Position numbers and translations under genes: made by a program. A stretch of DNA of 22,238 bases from Chitinophagaceae bacterium (GTDB lineage: Bacteria > Bacteroidota > Bacteroidia > Chitinophagales > Chitinophagaceae): positions 1 through 22,238 of the forward strand of contig JADKKH010000012.1 in the NCBI GenBank assembly GCA_016720585.1, read 5' to 3'. Shown in pieces: positions 7,697-16,142 of this stretch. The notes beneath the pieces were generated by a model. It worked only from the letters and a program-made list of their open reading frames with translations. It was not told the DNA's origin and ran no database searches. The stretch's first letter is position 1. Each line of letters opens with the position of its first letter.

Positions 7697-9094
7697 TTAT
7701 CTTGCCGGTACGGCGAAATTTAGAATTTTAATAAACCAGCCCGGGTATTTCAGGTTGGTTTTCTGGTATAATAACATCAACATAATAAGGTAAAAAGGCA
7801 TACAAGGAATCTTATACCTCGATAAAGCTCCGAAATTGGCAGAAGAAATACCCACTGCAATCGCAAAAACAAAGGCAAAAACAAAACACATCAAAATCCT
7901 CGGCTCTGAAAAGGAAAGGGTAAAAAATTTCTTTACCCCTTTTTTGTACATGATAAACAACGTGAGAAATAAAAATATGGAGGATTCAAATGCTGCGAGC
8001 AACATAATTGGAGAATTAATTTCCCAGATAAACGGACGGTAAAAAGTGGCCGTTATTCCTCCGAGAACCATTAGAACCGGATTGGAAGTATTGATTGTAA
8101 AATGAGAATCACTTCCCCCTGTTTGTTGTGAAACCATAGCAAACATCTCCCGCTGATACTCTGCATTCCCCATAATTTTATCCATCTGGTATTGCTGCCC
8201 TGCTTCCATAGAGGTAAAATAATTAAGCATTAAAATAGAAATCATGATACTACCGGCAAAGGTCATGATCGAAAATATGCTTCGCAGGCTTTTGTTCTCT
8301 ATCAGTTTATTGAACTCAGCGAACTGCCATATCAGCAAACTTAATACCAGTACCAGTAAAATATAAATTTTAATGACGTATAAAAGAAATCCGCAGGCTA
8401 CTATCCATACAATTGAAATGAAGTATTTTTCCTTTTTAACAAAAAGGTTTAAAAATGCATACGTGATATAACCTACAGCTCCAAGACAAATTGGGTCTTT
8501 TAGCAGTCCTGAACTCCAGTAACAGACACTTGGAAGGAAGAGACAGGCCAATGCCAATTCCCGGTAAAGCTTTGGATAAAAATGATAAAAGGTTTTGAAT
8601 AGCCGGATGGTTCCACCCAAAGCAAAAAAAGCAAACATCATATTTATGCAGAGATAGCTATTTCCAAAAAGAAAAGAGGGAATCAAAGCTAGTTTGGGTG
8701 AAGTAAAATTGGCAGCCGAATACATATAATTGTAAGTAATGTCATGCTCATACCCGTCATAATAGAAAAAGTCAAACAGGGGGCTTTTATATGTCAGCTT
8801 TTGCGTTGTAAGGGCCACCCATAAGTTATCCGGATTTTCTGCAACGGCAGCCCTTAGATCCTTGGTGGCCTGGTAATATAAAGAAGTATCCCCCCCTTTA
8901 AAATAAAACTCGGTAAGAAAAGTAAAAGCAAATACGCATATCACCTTAAAATAAAATGCCCTGAAATAAAGCATTTGAATTTTAGGATCCTTGTTCCTCT
9001 TTGCCCTGTTCCTGATTATAAAGAACATAAGCAGGAAACATAAAGGGAAAAACAAAAAATCATTTGCACTGAAAAAACGGGCAAGAAGGAACAT
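7697..9094 (-). CDS. Multi-spanning membrane protein, candidate Wzy-type polysaccharide polymerase
   Basis: This uninterrupted 465-residue protein has about ten to eleven hydrophobic segments, including residues near 9-28, 49-62, 155-170, 185-200, 205-222, 230-252, 275-295, 345-385 and 400-445. A larger polar loop of about 60 residues (about 66-125, starting KGGDTSLYYQATKD) follows an early segment, and a second, QQTGGSDSHF-containing loop lies about two thirds along. There is no transporter ATPase, MOP flippase or GT-C DxD signature that I can see. It is the only polytopic protein in the operon and sits between glycosyltransferase genes, so an O-antigen-polymerase role is the simplest guess. 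Such polymerases share little sequence, and I do not recognise the family directly. A GT-C-like enzyme is an alternative. Confidence 0.72.
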   Translation of the reverse strand: MFLLARFFSANDFLFFPLCFLLMFFIIRNRAKRNKDPKIQMLYFRAFYFKVICVFAFTFLTEFYFKGGDTSLYYQATKDLRAAVAENPDNLWVALTTQKLTYKSPLFDFFYYDGYEHDITYNYMYSAANFTSPKLALIPSFLFGNSYLCINMMFAFFALGGTIRLFKTFYHFYPKLYRELALACLFLPSVCYWSSGLLKDPICLGAVGYITYAFLNLFVKKEKYFISIVWIVACGFLLYVIKIYILLVLVLSLLIWQFAEFNKLIENKSLRSIFSIMTFAGSIMISILMLNYFTSMEAGQQYQMDKIMGNAEYQREMFAMVSQQTGGSDSHFTINTSNPVLMVLGGITATFYRPFIWEINSPIMLLAAFESSIFLFLTLFIMYKKGVKKFFTLSFSEPRILMCFVFAFVFAIAVGISSANFGALSRYKIPCMPFYLIMLMLLYQKTNLKYPGWFIKILNFAVPAR

Positions 9095-9121
9095 TAAGGA
9101 TAACCAGTTTTAAAGATTGAT

Positions 9122-10215
9122 TTAAGTAAAAAGTTCTGAAAATATTTTTTCCGTAGCGGTAACTGAATATGCTGTTTCAATTTTTTTTCTAGAAGATACC
9201 CCCATGGAGGCTCGTTTTCCCTCATCAGATAATAAGATGGAAAGCCTGCTCTTCCATTCTTCATCCGAAGAGCAGACATAACCCGTGACATTATCGGAAA
9301 TAATATTTGTATTTACTCCAACCGGAGAAACAACAGCCGGAATACCGAGTGACATGTACTGAATAGCTTTAAACCCACATTTTCCTTTTGAAATTTCGTC
9401 ATCATGTAATGGCATCAGTCCAATGTGAAAATTCAGCAGATCATCTGCTTCCGTCTCCCTGTTCCATTTGATAAACCTGTATTTCCTTAATGGAAGATTC
9501 GGGTCAATATCTGCAATAACAAAAAAAGTAAAATCATAGGTTTTTTGCAGTTCCTTTAACACAGGCAAAACAATATCCAGGTATGGCAATGTGCTAAAGG
9601 TTCCAGTCCAGCCAATGGCAGGTAACGATGTAATCTGATTCTGCAATTTGTTATGCACCAGGTCAGTGTTAACAACAGTAGGAATAACAATTACTTTACT
9701 ATTAAACTGCCTCGCATAAGTTTCCAGGTAATTGTTGCCAACAGATACCTTATATGACCATCTGCATATTTTAGCTACTTTTCCAAAATTTTTGAGCCAG
9801 GATAAAGTTTTATTATACTCAGATACCACCGGGATCCATATAGCATCATCAAAATCATAAATAATTTTTTTTCGCAGCAACCTGGCGATCATCCACTCAA
9901 AAATGGGCGGCCCCAATGGCGCAGCCTCCCTGTATATATAAATAAAAGAATAATGCCGCATTTTGAACAGGTCAGTTAACCTGGTTAAAAATCCCGCCAA
10001 TACATACCATGCTTTTTTAAGCTTGTTCCCCGGCGTATATAAAACATCCCATCCTGCCGATGAATAATAACTACTGACACGGAAGTGTATATTTTTTGTC
10101 GTAGCGTCGAAAGATAATGTTCAAACCTGAACCGCTGACCCGGGGATATGCCAAGTGGTGCTGGTACAATAAAATATACTGATGGGGAAATATTTTTTTT
10201 AATATTCAATGACAT
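9122..10215 (-). CDS. GT4-like glycosyltransferase, one frameshift
   Basis: This glycosyltransferase has about 365 residues after correction. The N-terminus reads SVYFIVPAPLGISPGQRFRFEHYL, a variant of the PYPLGxSPGQRFRxEQY opening common in Bacteroidota GT4 enzymes. YDFDDAIW lies mid-N-domain and is typical of the same group. The C-terminal donor domain has IGWTGTFSTLPYL and KGKCGFKAIQYMSLGIPAVVSP, where the usual E-x7-E acid region is modified to K-C-G-F-K, a recurrent variant in this subgroup. One A is missing from the run at 10092-10097; restoring it links both halves without any further break. The product would add a sugar of unknown identity to the lipid-linked repeat unit. It lies 21 bases downstream of the preceding GT4 stop and 28 bases before the membrane-protein start. 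Confidence 0.87.
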
Positions 10216-10235
10216 TTTTTTAACCTGCCTGGTAT

Positions 10236-11474
10236 TTATAAATCTGCCAGCCCATACACTTTTCTATACCGTTCGATACCAACTGACAAGTCAAAATGTT
10301 TTTTTGCCACATTCCTGATAACTCCCCTATCTGAATCTTGAACATACATTTTATCTATAGCAGAATAGAATTCTTTTTCCGCTATGCTGACTAATTGGCC
10401 TAAGGGGTATTGGTGGAGAAAAAAACCAGTATCGCCGATATCATTACAAAAAACCGGGACGCCCATACCCATCAGTTCCGCATGCTTCGTTGGCGAGGAA
10501 GCGATTTTACTATAGACCGGCCTGATAAAAAAAACAGAATAATCACTCAGGCTTAAATACAGTGGCAACTGCTCATAGGAAGAAAAACTTGTCACAATAT
10601 TGGCCGGATCAATGTCATTTTTCTTAATGGCCTCATTTAACCGGGAAACATCCTTTGTCAGAAACAGAAAAACAGCATTCGGATACTTTGCTTTGAATGC
10701 TTTGAAAAACAGGAGCATTTCATCCAGCATATACCAGGTTCCTAATGATCCGCTATAACTTAAAATAACAGCCCGGGAGTCAATATTCAGTTTCTTCCTC
10801 AGTACATTTTTGTCTGCTTCACTGAATCTTTCATAATTAAAATGTCCCAGGTCAGCACAACAGGGAATAACTGTGCATTTTGTTTCAATAGCTTCTTCTA
10901 TATTCCGCAAAATTTTATCATACAGCTTTGCTAATTCATTTTTACCAGCCTGCGTCAGTGAAATAATATGGTCAGCTTGTTCTACAAACTCCCTTTCTTT
11001 TTCTTTATAGTGCCTGTATATTTTCCGGTAGAACCATTTTTGCTGATTCCAGAGACCTCCTTCAGCTTTTTCGTCGGCCCAAAAACCCCGCATATCAAAA
11101 AGGAATTTAACCCCGTATCTCTTTTTGAATTTTAAACCCAATTCTGCAGCGATATAACTCCGGCAGTGAACCAATCCGAATTTCCGCTCCCGGTGCAGTT
11201 TTTTAGCTGTGCTGAATAATTTGTAGCGGTCAAATATTTTAGCGATTACCGGTGGCTTGCTGTGAAAAAATAAGGGCACCCATTCTATTCCCGCTTTTTC
11301 ACATTTCGCTCTTATAAGCGTTCCAAATTGCTGAAACAGTTCCTTCTTTTCGAAACTTAATAAAGTAAACCGGTAACCGGATTGCGACAACCCTTCCAGG
11401 TAAGGTAATACCTGCGACTGACCCAGCGGGTCTGTCATTCCATCATAGGATATATATAAAATATTTTTACTCAA
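10236..11474 (-). CDS. GT4 glycosyltransferase, intact
   Basis: This uninterrupted 412-residue GT-B glycosyltransferase opens with MSKNILYISYDGMTDPLGQSQVLPYL, a strongly conserved start in a Bacteroidota and cyanobacterial GT4 subgroup in exopolysaccharide loci. FLFDMRGFWADEKAEGG in the N-domain is another signature of that group. The C-domain has SYSGSLGTWYMLDEM for nucleotide binding and PTKHAELMGMGVPVFCNDIGDTG as the donor-sugar loop, with Glu in the AELMGMG position. The start at 11474 overlaps the stop of the upstream formyltransferase by 4 bases, implying coupled translation. Donor and acceptor cannot be told from sequence. Confidence 0.92.
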   Translation of the reverse strand: MSKNILYISYDGMTDPLGQSQVLPYLEGLSQSGYRFTLLSFEKKELFQQFGTLIRAKCEKAGIEWVPLFFHSKPPVIAKIFDRYKLFSTAKKLHRERKFGLVHCRSYIAAELGLKFKKRYGVKFLFDMRGFWADEKAEGGLWNQQKWFYRKIYRHYKEKEREFVEQADHIISLTQAGKNELAKLYDKILRNIEEAIETKCTVIPCCADLGHFNYERFSEADKNVLRKKLNIDSRAVILSYSGSLGTWYMLDEMLLFFKAFKAKYPNAVFLFLTKDVSRLNEAIKKNDIDPANIVTSFSSYEQLPLYLSLSDYSVFFIRPVYSKIASSPTKHAELMGMGVPVFCNDIGDTGFFLHQYPLGQLVSIAEKEFYSAIDKMYVQDSDRGVIRNVAKKHFDLSVGIERYRKVYGLADL

Positions 11475-12293
11475 GACTGTTTCGTTAAATAACCGGGCAA
11501 AGAAACTGTTTCCGGCTGCGTTTGCCCCGGTGCTTTAGCCCTGTTCCGCCAGTTCCTGAGCATTACTGATTTTTTTTCTGATGTCCACATCTTCGTATAA
11601 AATGTTTTTCCTTTTGGAAACCCGGACTGCTCAACAGAAATATACGGAGGTTGGCTATTAACCAAATAGTTAATGCTGTTAAGATAAAGCTCATGCGCAT
11701 GTTCCATCACCATTTTATGAACTTCAAATAAGGTCCGAGCTTGCCTGATATCAATGGTAGCTGTGGTAATAATATTACCCGAATCAATTCCTTTATTGAT
11801 CCACATAATGGTATTCCCGACCAGGTGCCAGTCATTATGGGCTATACACCAGTTGGTACAATTGGGCCCACCTTTTATATAAGGAGACAAGCCGGTATGC
11901 AGGTTTATCAGCCCAATACCTGCCCGCATTTGCAATAATGGTTCTTTGATCAGGCTTGTACCCGATATAACAACCAGGTCCGGAGATAAATTTCTTGTGA
12001 ACTCTTTTGTTTCTTTGCTATTAATGGATTCTACCCTGAGGATGGGAACACTTGGGCCAATCCGGAAATGCAGTTTTGTAAAAATGCTGGAGTTTTTTCC
12101 AGGCATCATAAATTGTGTAAAACCGGAACCTGTCACCGATCTTAGTAAATACCTGAACTAAATTTTTTCGGGATGCGGCCGGCTTCTTTTTTTCAATCAC
12201 TATTCCGGCCACTGTATATTTTCCGGCGATCTTAGCTGCCAAGGCCATTTGATTAGGCGCATCACCACACCATATCACTATTTTTTTTTTCAC
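11471..12293 (-). CDS. Formyltransferase-family protein (10-formyl-THF dependent), one frameshift
   Basis: This is a short (about 274 residues) relative of methionyl-tRNA formyltransferase without the tRNA-binding C-domain. In glycan loci such enzymes N-formylate amino sugars using 10-formyltetrahydrofolate. The N-terminus KKKIVIWCGDAPNQMALAAKI is the first Rossmann strand. The core reads DLVVISGTSLIKEPLL, then INLHTGLSPYIKGGP, whose Asn and His match the catalytic N-x-H of Fmt, and INKGIDSGNII, whose Asp matches the third catalytic residue. The frame breaks near 12035-12055. It starts within the stop of the polysaccharide deacetylase gene (ATGA overlap, 12290-12293) and ends within the start of a GT4 gene, so all three are probably translated together. 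An N-formyl-sugar role is inference from family and context; PurU-like or tRNA roles look unlikely. Confidence 0.85.
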
Positions 12294-13215
12294 TTCACCA
12301 TTCTTCTTAAGCGATTCCAGTAATTACCTGTCAGGTGCATTTTTACTTTCCACCCCGGTTGTTGATACAGTTCTACCCGCGGTATCGTCATCAAACCGGA
12401 AGGATATTGAAAAAATTTCTGCTCAACCGCCAATCCATATTTATAACCCTGTTCTTTTGATAAACGAATAACTCTTTCATCATAACTGCCGATGGGGTAA
12501 GATATGGTTAGTGGGACCCTGCCTGTTTCCTTTTTAATGCGCTCTGCAGATATCCGTAATTCATCCCTGATGGCAGATTCATCCGGGAGCGATGCCATCA
12601 TGGGATGTGTATGCGAGTGAGAGCCGATGATAAATCTATCATCAGCTAACTGGCGGATATCATTCCAGTTCATCATTTTATTATCTGATTGTTTTACATC
12701 ATTGCATTGAGCTAAAATGGAATCGGTTATTATCAAACGTTCCGGGTTGGACAAACTTTTCATCCAGGGTTTTATGGCTTTGACAGTTTCGTTAGACTGA
12801 TTACTGTCGTTCAGTCTGATGATTTAAATTTTTCCGGCACAAAATCATACGACAACTCGAGTTTATCCTTTTTAGTATCCTGGAATGCATGGTCCACCAG
12901 GTAAGTCCAGGTAGGAATATTTTTATCAATACAATCCGTAACAATATAAAAAGATGCGGGACATTTGAACTTTTTTAATATAGGCGCTGCACATTCAATA
13001 TTATCCTTGTACCCATCATCAAAGGAAATAGTGGCTAATGCCTTATTACCGGTTTTAAAAGAACCCGGATCATCAAGAAATTCCTCCAACGGCACAACCC
13101 GGTATTTTTGGTTCAGAAAAGACAGTATCCGGGAAAATAAGGCTGGTTTCATCGGTGGCCACATAACATCCTCTTCATCACTTACCCGGTGAAACAAAAA
13201 ATTTCTAATGACCAT
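12290..13215 (-). CDS. Polysaccharide deacetylase (NodB-homology, CE4), one frameshift
   Basis: This protein has about 309 residues after correction and a NodB-type metal-dependent deacetylase domain that removes N- or O-acetyl groups from sugars. TISFDDGYKDN (about residues 62-72) carries the Asp-Asp pair (catalytic base and metal ligand). GSHSHTHPMM supplies the two metal-binding histidines in the H-x3-H spacing. ISYPIGSYDE matches the fourth motif. There is no obvious signal peptide (MVIRNFLFHRVSD begins directly with a beta strand), so a cytoplasmic or membrane-associated role on an intermediate is plausible. One base is missing near 12811-12822, breaking the frame between the two motif blocks. 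It overlaps the upstream AsnB-type gene end by 11 bases and the downstream formyltransferase start by 4. Confidence 0.9.
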
Positions 13216-15066
13216 TGTTCACCATGTATTTATCATGCCACATCTGGAAAAAAATCAGCGACCACACTCGTTTATCGTGGTACTTTTTACCACTCCGGAA
13301 AGCCTTTACATAATGACTGACCTGTTTTTCATTAAAGAGCCCCTGAGCTTTGATCCGTTTCGGGTCAAGCCATTTATCAATCAGGTATGACAATTCATTG
13401 GACAGCCAGTTACCGATAGGTGCGGGGAAACCCCACTTTCTGCGGTACACCAATTCATCCGGCAAATATCGCAGCAACAGCTTTTTCATTAAATATTTTG
13501 GGGTGCTGTTGTTTATTTTATATTCCTGCGGAAGGTTAAAGCCAAACTCCATTACCCGGTAATCGAGATAAGGGTTTCTTACTTCCAGGCTGTTCGCCAT
13601 AGAAGCCGAGTCCATTTTATACAACAGGTTATTGGCGAGGTATTGTTCAATATCAAACAGGGAAATTTTTTCAAAATCACTCAGCTTCATCGTATCAATC
13701 TTCCGCCAATTGTCTTTAATTGACAGACTGGTTTCAGAAAGATTCAATAAGCTTCCGATCTCTTTTTCTGAAAACATGTACTGCTGCTCCGACCATAAAT
13801 GGGCAAAGAGGTCTTTGGAAGGAAGACTAAACAGCCTTGAAGCCCTGGCATACCGGGGGCCCATTATTTTAAAGAGGGAGTTTATCAGGTGACGTCCTAC
13901 TCCCATATCCATTCTGTATAACTGTTTAACTTTCCGGTAAACATCATAATAACCATAACCCATGAACAACTCGTCTCCCCCGTCTCCGCTCATCGCTACT
14001 GTAACATGTTTTCGGGCAACATTACAAACCAGGTAACTGGGAATAGTAGAAGGTGCCGCAAAGGGTTCATCATAATAATTTACAATGTTATCCACTATGG
14101 ATATTGAGCTTTTATCAGTGAGATGCGTTTCACTGTGATTGGTCTTAAGAATTTCAGCTACTTGTTTAGCATAGCCCGACTCGTCATAACCTGCCACATC
14201 AAATCCAATAGTGAATGTATTTACCGGGTTACTATTTTGTTTCTGGAATAATGCACAAATAAGTGAAGAGTCTGTTCCCCCACTCAAAAAAGCGCCGATA
14301 GGGACATCGCTGATCTGCCTGTATTTTACAGAAGATGCCAGCAATGCTTCAAACTCATCCAGCACATCTTCTTCTTTTCTTACCGGTAAAGGCCTGGCAG
14401 CAATTTTTTCTTCAAACTGGTAATAGGGCTTAACCTGCACATTACCCCGTTCAACCGTTAAATAATGCCCGTTTGGTAGTTTGTGAAAATTTTCGAGTAT
14501 ACAACGGGCATTCGGAATGTATTCCAGGAAAAAATAATCCTGCAAGGCCCGGGTATTTATTTTCTTTTCTATGGGTAAATTCAGCAGGGTTTTTAATTCT
14601 GAAGCAAAAGCAAAATCATTTTCTTTATGATAGTAGACCAACGGTTTTACCCCGAAGCGATCCCTGATAATAAAAAGTTTTTTTTCTTCTTTATCCCAGA
14701 TCGCCAAAGCAAACATGCCATTGAAATCATTGACACAGGCTATGCCGACTTTGGCAAATGCTTCCAGGATGATTTCTGAATCAGAAGATGTACGGGGTTG
14801 GATATTATACTTAACGGCGAGCTCTTTGAAATTATACATTTCGCCGTTATATATCATAATGTACCGGCCGTTATGGGAATAGAACGGTTGGTTAGCGGCC
14901 GCTGAAAGATCAATGATGCTTAACCTGCGATGACCCAACCCTACCTGGTTAGCTTCATCATAGAAGTAGCCTTCCGCATCCGGCCCCGGTGTTTAAGACC
15001 CGAAGTGATACGTTGGAGATGTTCCTGGTTGAAATTGGGGGAGATAAACCCTGCTATTCCGCACAT
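13205..15066 (-). CDS. Asparagine-synthase-type glutamine amidotransferase (AsnB family), copy 2, one frameshift near the start
   Basis: This second, clearly different AsnB-family protein is about 620 residues long. The start at 15066 gives MCGIAGF, so Cys2 of the glutaminase domain is present. Adding one G to the run near 14982-14986 joins it to HRGPDAEGYF and to GHRRLSIIDLS without loss. YNGEMYN follows, then the synthetase PP-loop AFLSGGTDSS and MSGDGGDELFMGYGYY. The C-terminal EVRNPYLDYRVMEF and RRKWGFPAPIG blocks are typical of AsnB proteins in exopolysaccharide loci. Compared with copy 1 it keeps the same domain order but differs throughout, so the two probably amidate different carboxylates or act on different intermediates. 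It is preceded closely by a transglutaminase-like gene and overlaps the deacetylase start. Confidence 0.92.
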
Positions 15067-15919
15067 AGTTTTTACTGCTGCTTAAGCTGCGATATTTTCT
15101 TCTGACCCATATAAATGCCATCAGGAAAAATATCCATAAAGTGTAAGATAAAAATCGGGTGACCTGCTGATATAAAGTAGCCCATGGAGCCAATGCCGCC
15201 TGGGGTTTTCCATAATGATAATGGGGAAAAACATCTAATACAAATTCTTTTGAATAATGCCGGTAAGCTGAAATTAAAATCGGGCTATTAGCAGCCAGGA
15301 ATGCAATACCCGGGCGATTATATTTATCCAATATGGCCTGATCGGGTTCCATATTGGGATCGAAAAAATGCCAACTACCGTTGTAAAAAGTCTCAAAACT
15401 GAAATGACCGCTTAGTTTACCCTGAAACCCTACCTCCCTTGTTAGCAATCCTTTTTTCTTCAACAGGTCCATTACTACAATTGATTGCTGGCTGCATGCG
15501 CCGTAAGGATATTTTAGAATTTCATCGGGTAATACAATGGCACTTGCATTTTTTCCGGTCAGTGGTTCCAGCATCTTTGCCGCAAAATTATTCCCCAACC
15601 CGAAATAGGAATAACCGTGATAAAATCTTTTTTTTACAGCAGATACCACAATTTCCGGATAGACTTCTTCAAAATGTGTGGATTTTTTTGTTGCATAATC
15701 CGAGGAATAAATACTGTCGCAATATCCCTCCAATTTTTTTAGTGAATTAAGCCGGCCAAGTGAAGGATCAAATTCTTCTGTTCCATTATATCGCGGGGTA
15801 GCTTTGTTAAACTTACCAGGAGCAGAATTATTAATGGCAAGTTCAAGAACAGCAGTAAGCACAAAAAAATTAAATGCAATAAACAGCGGAAACTGGGATG
15901 CAAAAAGTAATTTCTTCAT
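14993..15919 (-). CDS. Membrane-anchored transglutaminase-like (papain-fold) protein
   Basis: As read this is 308 residues. An N-terminal hydrophobic segment (about 4-28) anchors it, and a second one (about 257-272) lies near the end, leaving a large domain between. A transglutaminase-like Cys-His-Asp triad is visible: Cys142 in YPYGACSQQS, His172 in KLSGHFSFE and Asp187 in WHFFDPNMEP. Members of this superfamily are proteases, amidases or crosslinking enzymes; the substrate here is unknown. The last ~25 residues (from about 278) overlap the next gene's start in another frame. One extra A near 15098-15105 would instead end the protein with ISQLKQQ at 15072, six bases before the AsnB start, which looks more natural. 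Placement between a carbamoyltransferase and an amidotransferase suggests work on the glycan or its carrier protein, by inference only. Confidence 0.78.
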   Translation of the reverse strand: MKKLLFASQFPLFIAFNFFVLTAVLELAINNSAPGKFNKATPRYNGTEEFDPSLGRLNSLKKLEGYCDSIYSSDYATKKSTHFEEVYPEIVVSAVKKRFYHGYSYFGLGNNFAAKMLEPLTGKNASAIVLPDEILKYPYGACSQQSIVVMDLLKKKGLLTREVGFQGKLSGHFSFETFYNGSWHFFDPNMEPDQAILDKYNRPGIAFLAANSPILISAYRHYSKEFVLDVFPHYHYGKPQAALAPWATLYQQVTRFLSYTLWIFFLMAFIWVRRKYRSLSSSKNYVRNSRVYLPQFQPGTSPTYHFGS

Positions 15920-15940
15920 AGATATTGGCCTGTTGGTTAT

Positions 15941-16007
15941 TCAGGATTTGGATAGCAGGGCTAAACTAACAGTTAATAACCAAAGCCCTATCTTTTGAAT
16001 TATTCAT
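15941..16007 (-). other. Possible remnant or small hydrophobic reading frame in the 223-base spacer (very tentative)
   Basis: The gap between the carbamoyltransferase stop and the transglutaminase-like start is unusually long for this operon. On the minus strand one frame ends KIGLWLLTVSLALLSKS followed by a stop at 15941-15943, a stretch that reads like a transmembrane helix. An ATG at 16005-16007 (MNNSK) would reach it after a one-base correction, and an upstream frame ends YAFLKE at about 16009. Small membrane proteins are known beside carbamoyltransferase genes in exopolysaccharide loci, but I cannot reconstruct a complete convincing gene here. Confidence 0.18.
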
Positions 16008-16142
16008 TCTTTTAAAAAAGCGTACTTAAACGGAACCGGAAAACGTAGAATTACTATGGCCCTAGTAATCTCAGCATAAATCCTCAGGGAATTGCAATTT
16101 ATCAAACAACTTTCTTCAATCCAAACCATTCCCAGCAGCCAT

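Noticed and set aside
14993..15066. Genuine 74-base overlap of the transglutaminase-like gene with the AsnB start
   Set aside because: The last 25 residues look like an out-of-frame reading of the AsnB N-terminus. A single added A near 15098-15105 produces a stop at 15072 just before the AsnB ATG, as in tightly packed operons.
13205..15919. Lasso-peptide cluster (AsnB-like cyclase next to a transglutaminase-like leader peptidase)
   Set aside because: The AsnB protein has a complete glutaminase domain with Cys2, the transglutaminase-like protein is membrane-anchored and larger than a lasso leader peptidase, and there is no precursor, recognition-element protein or exporter. All other neighbours are glycan genes.
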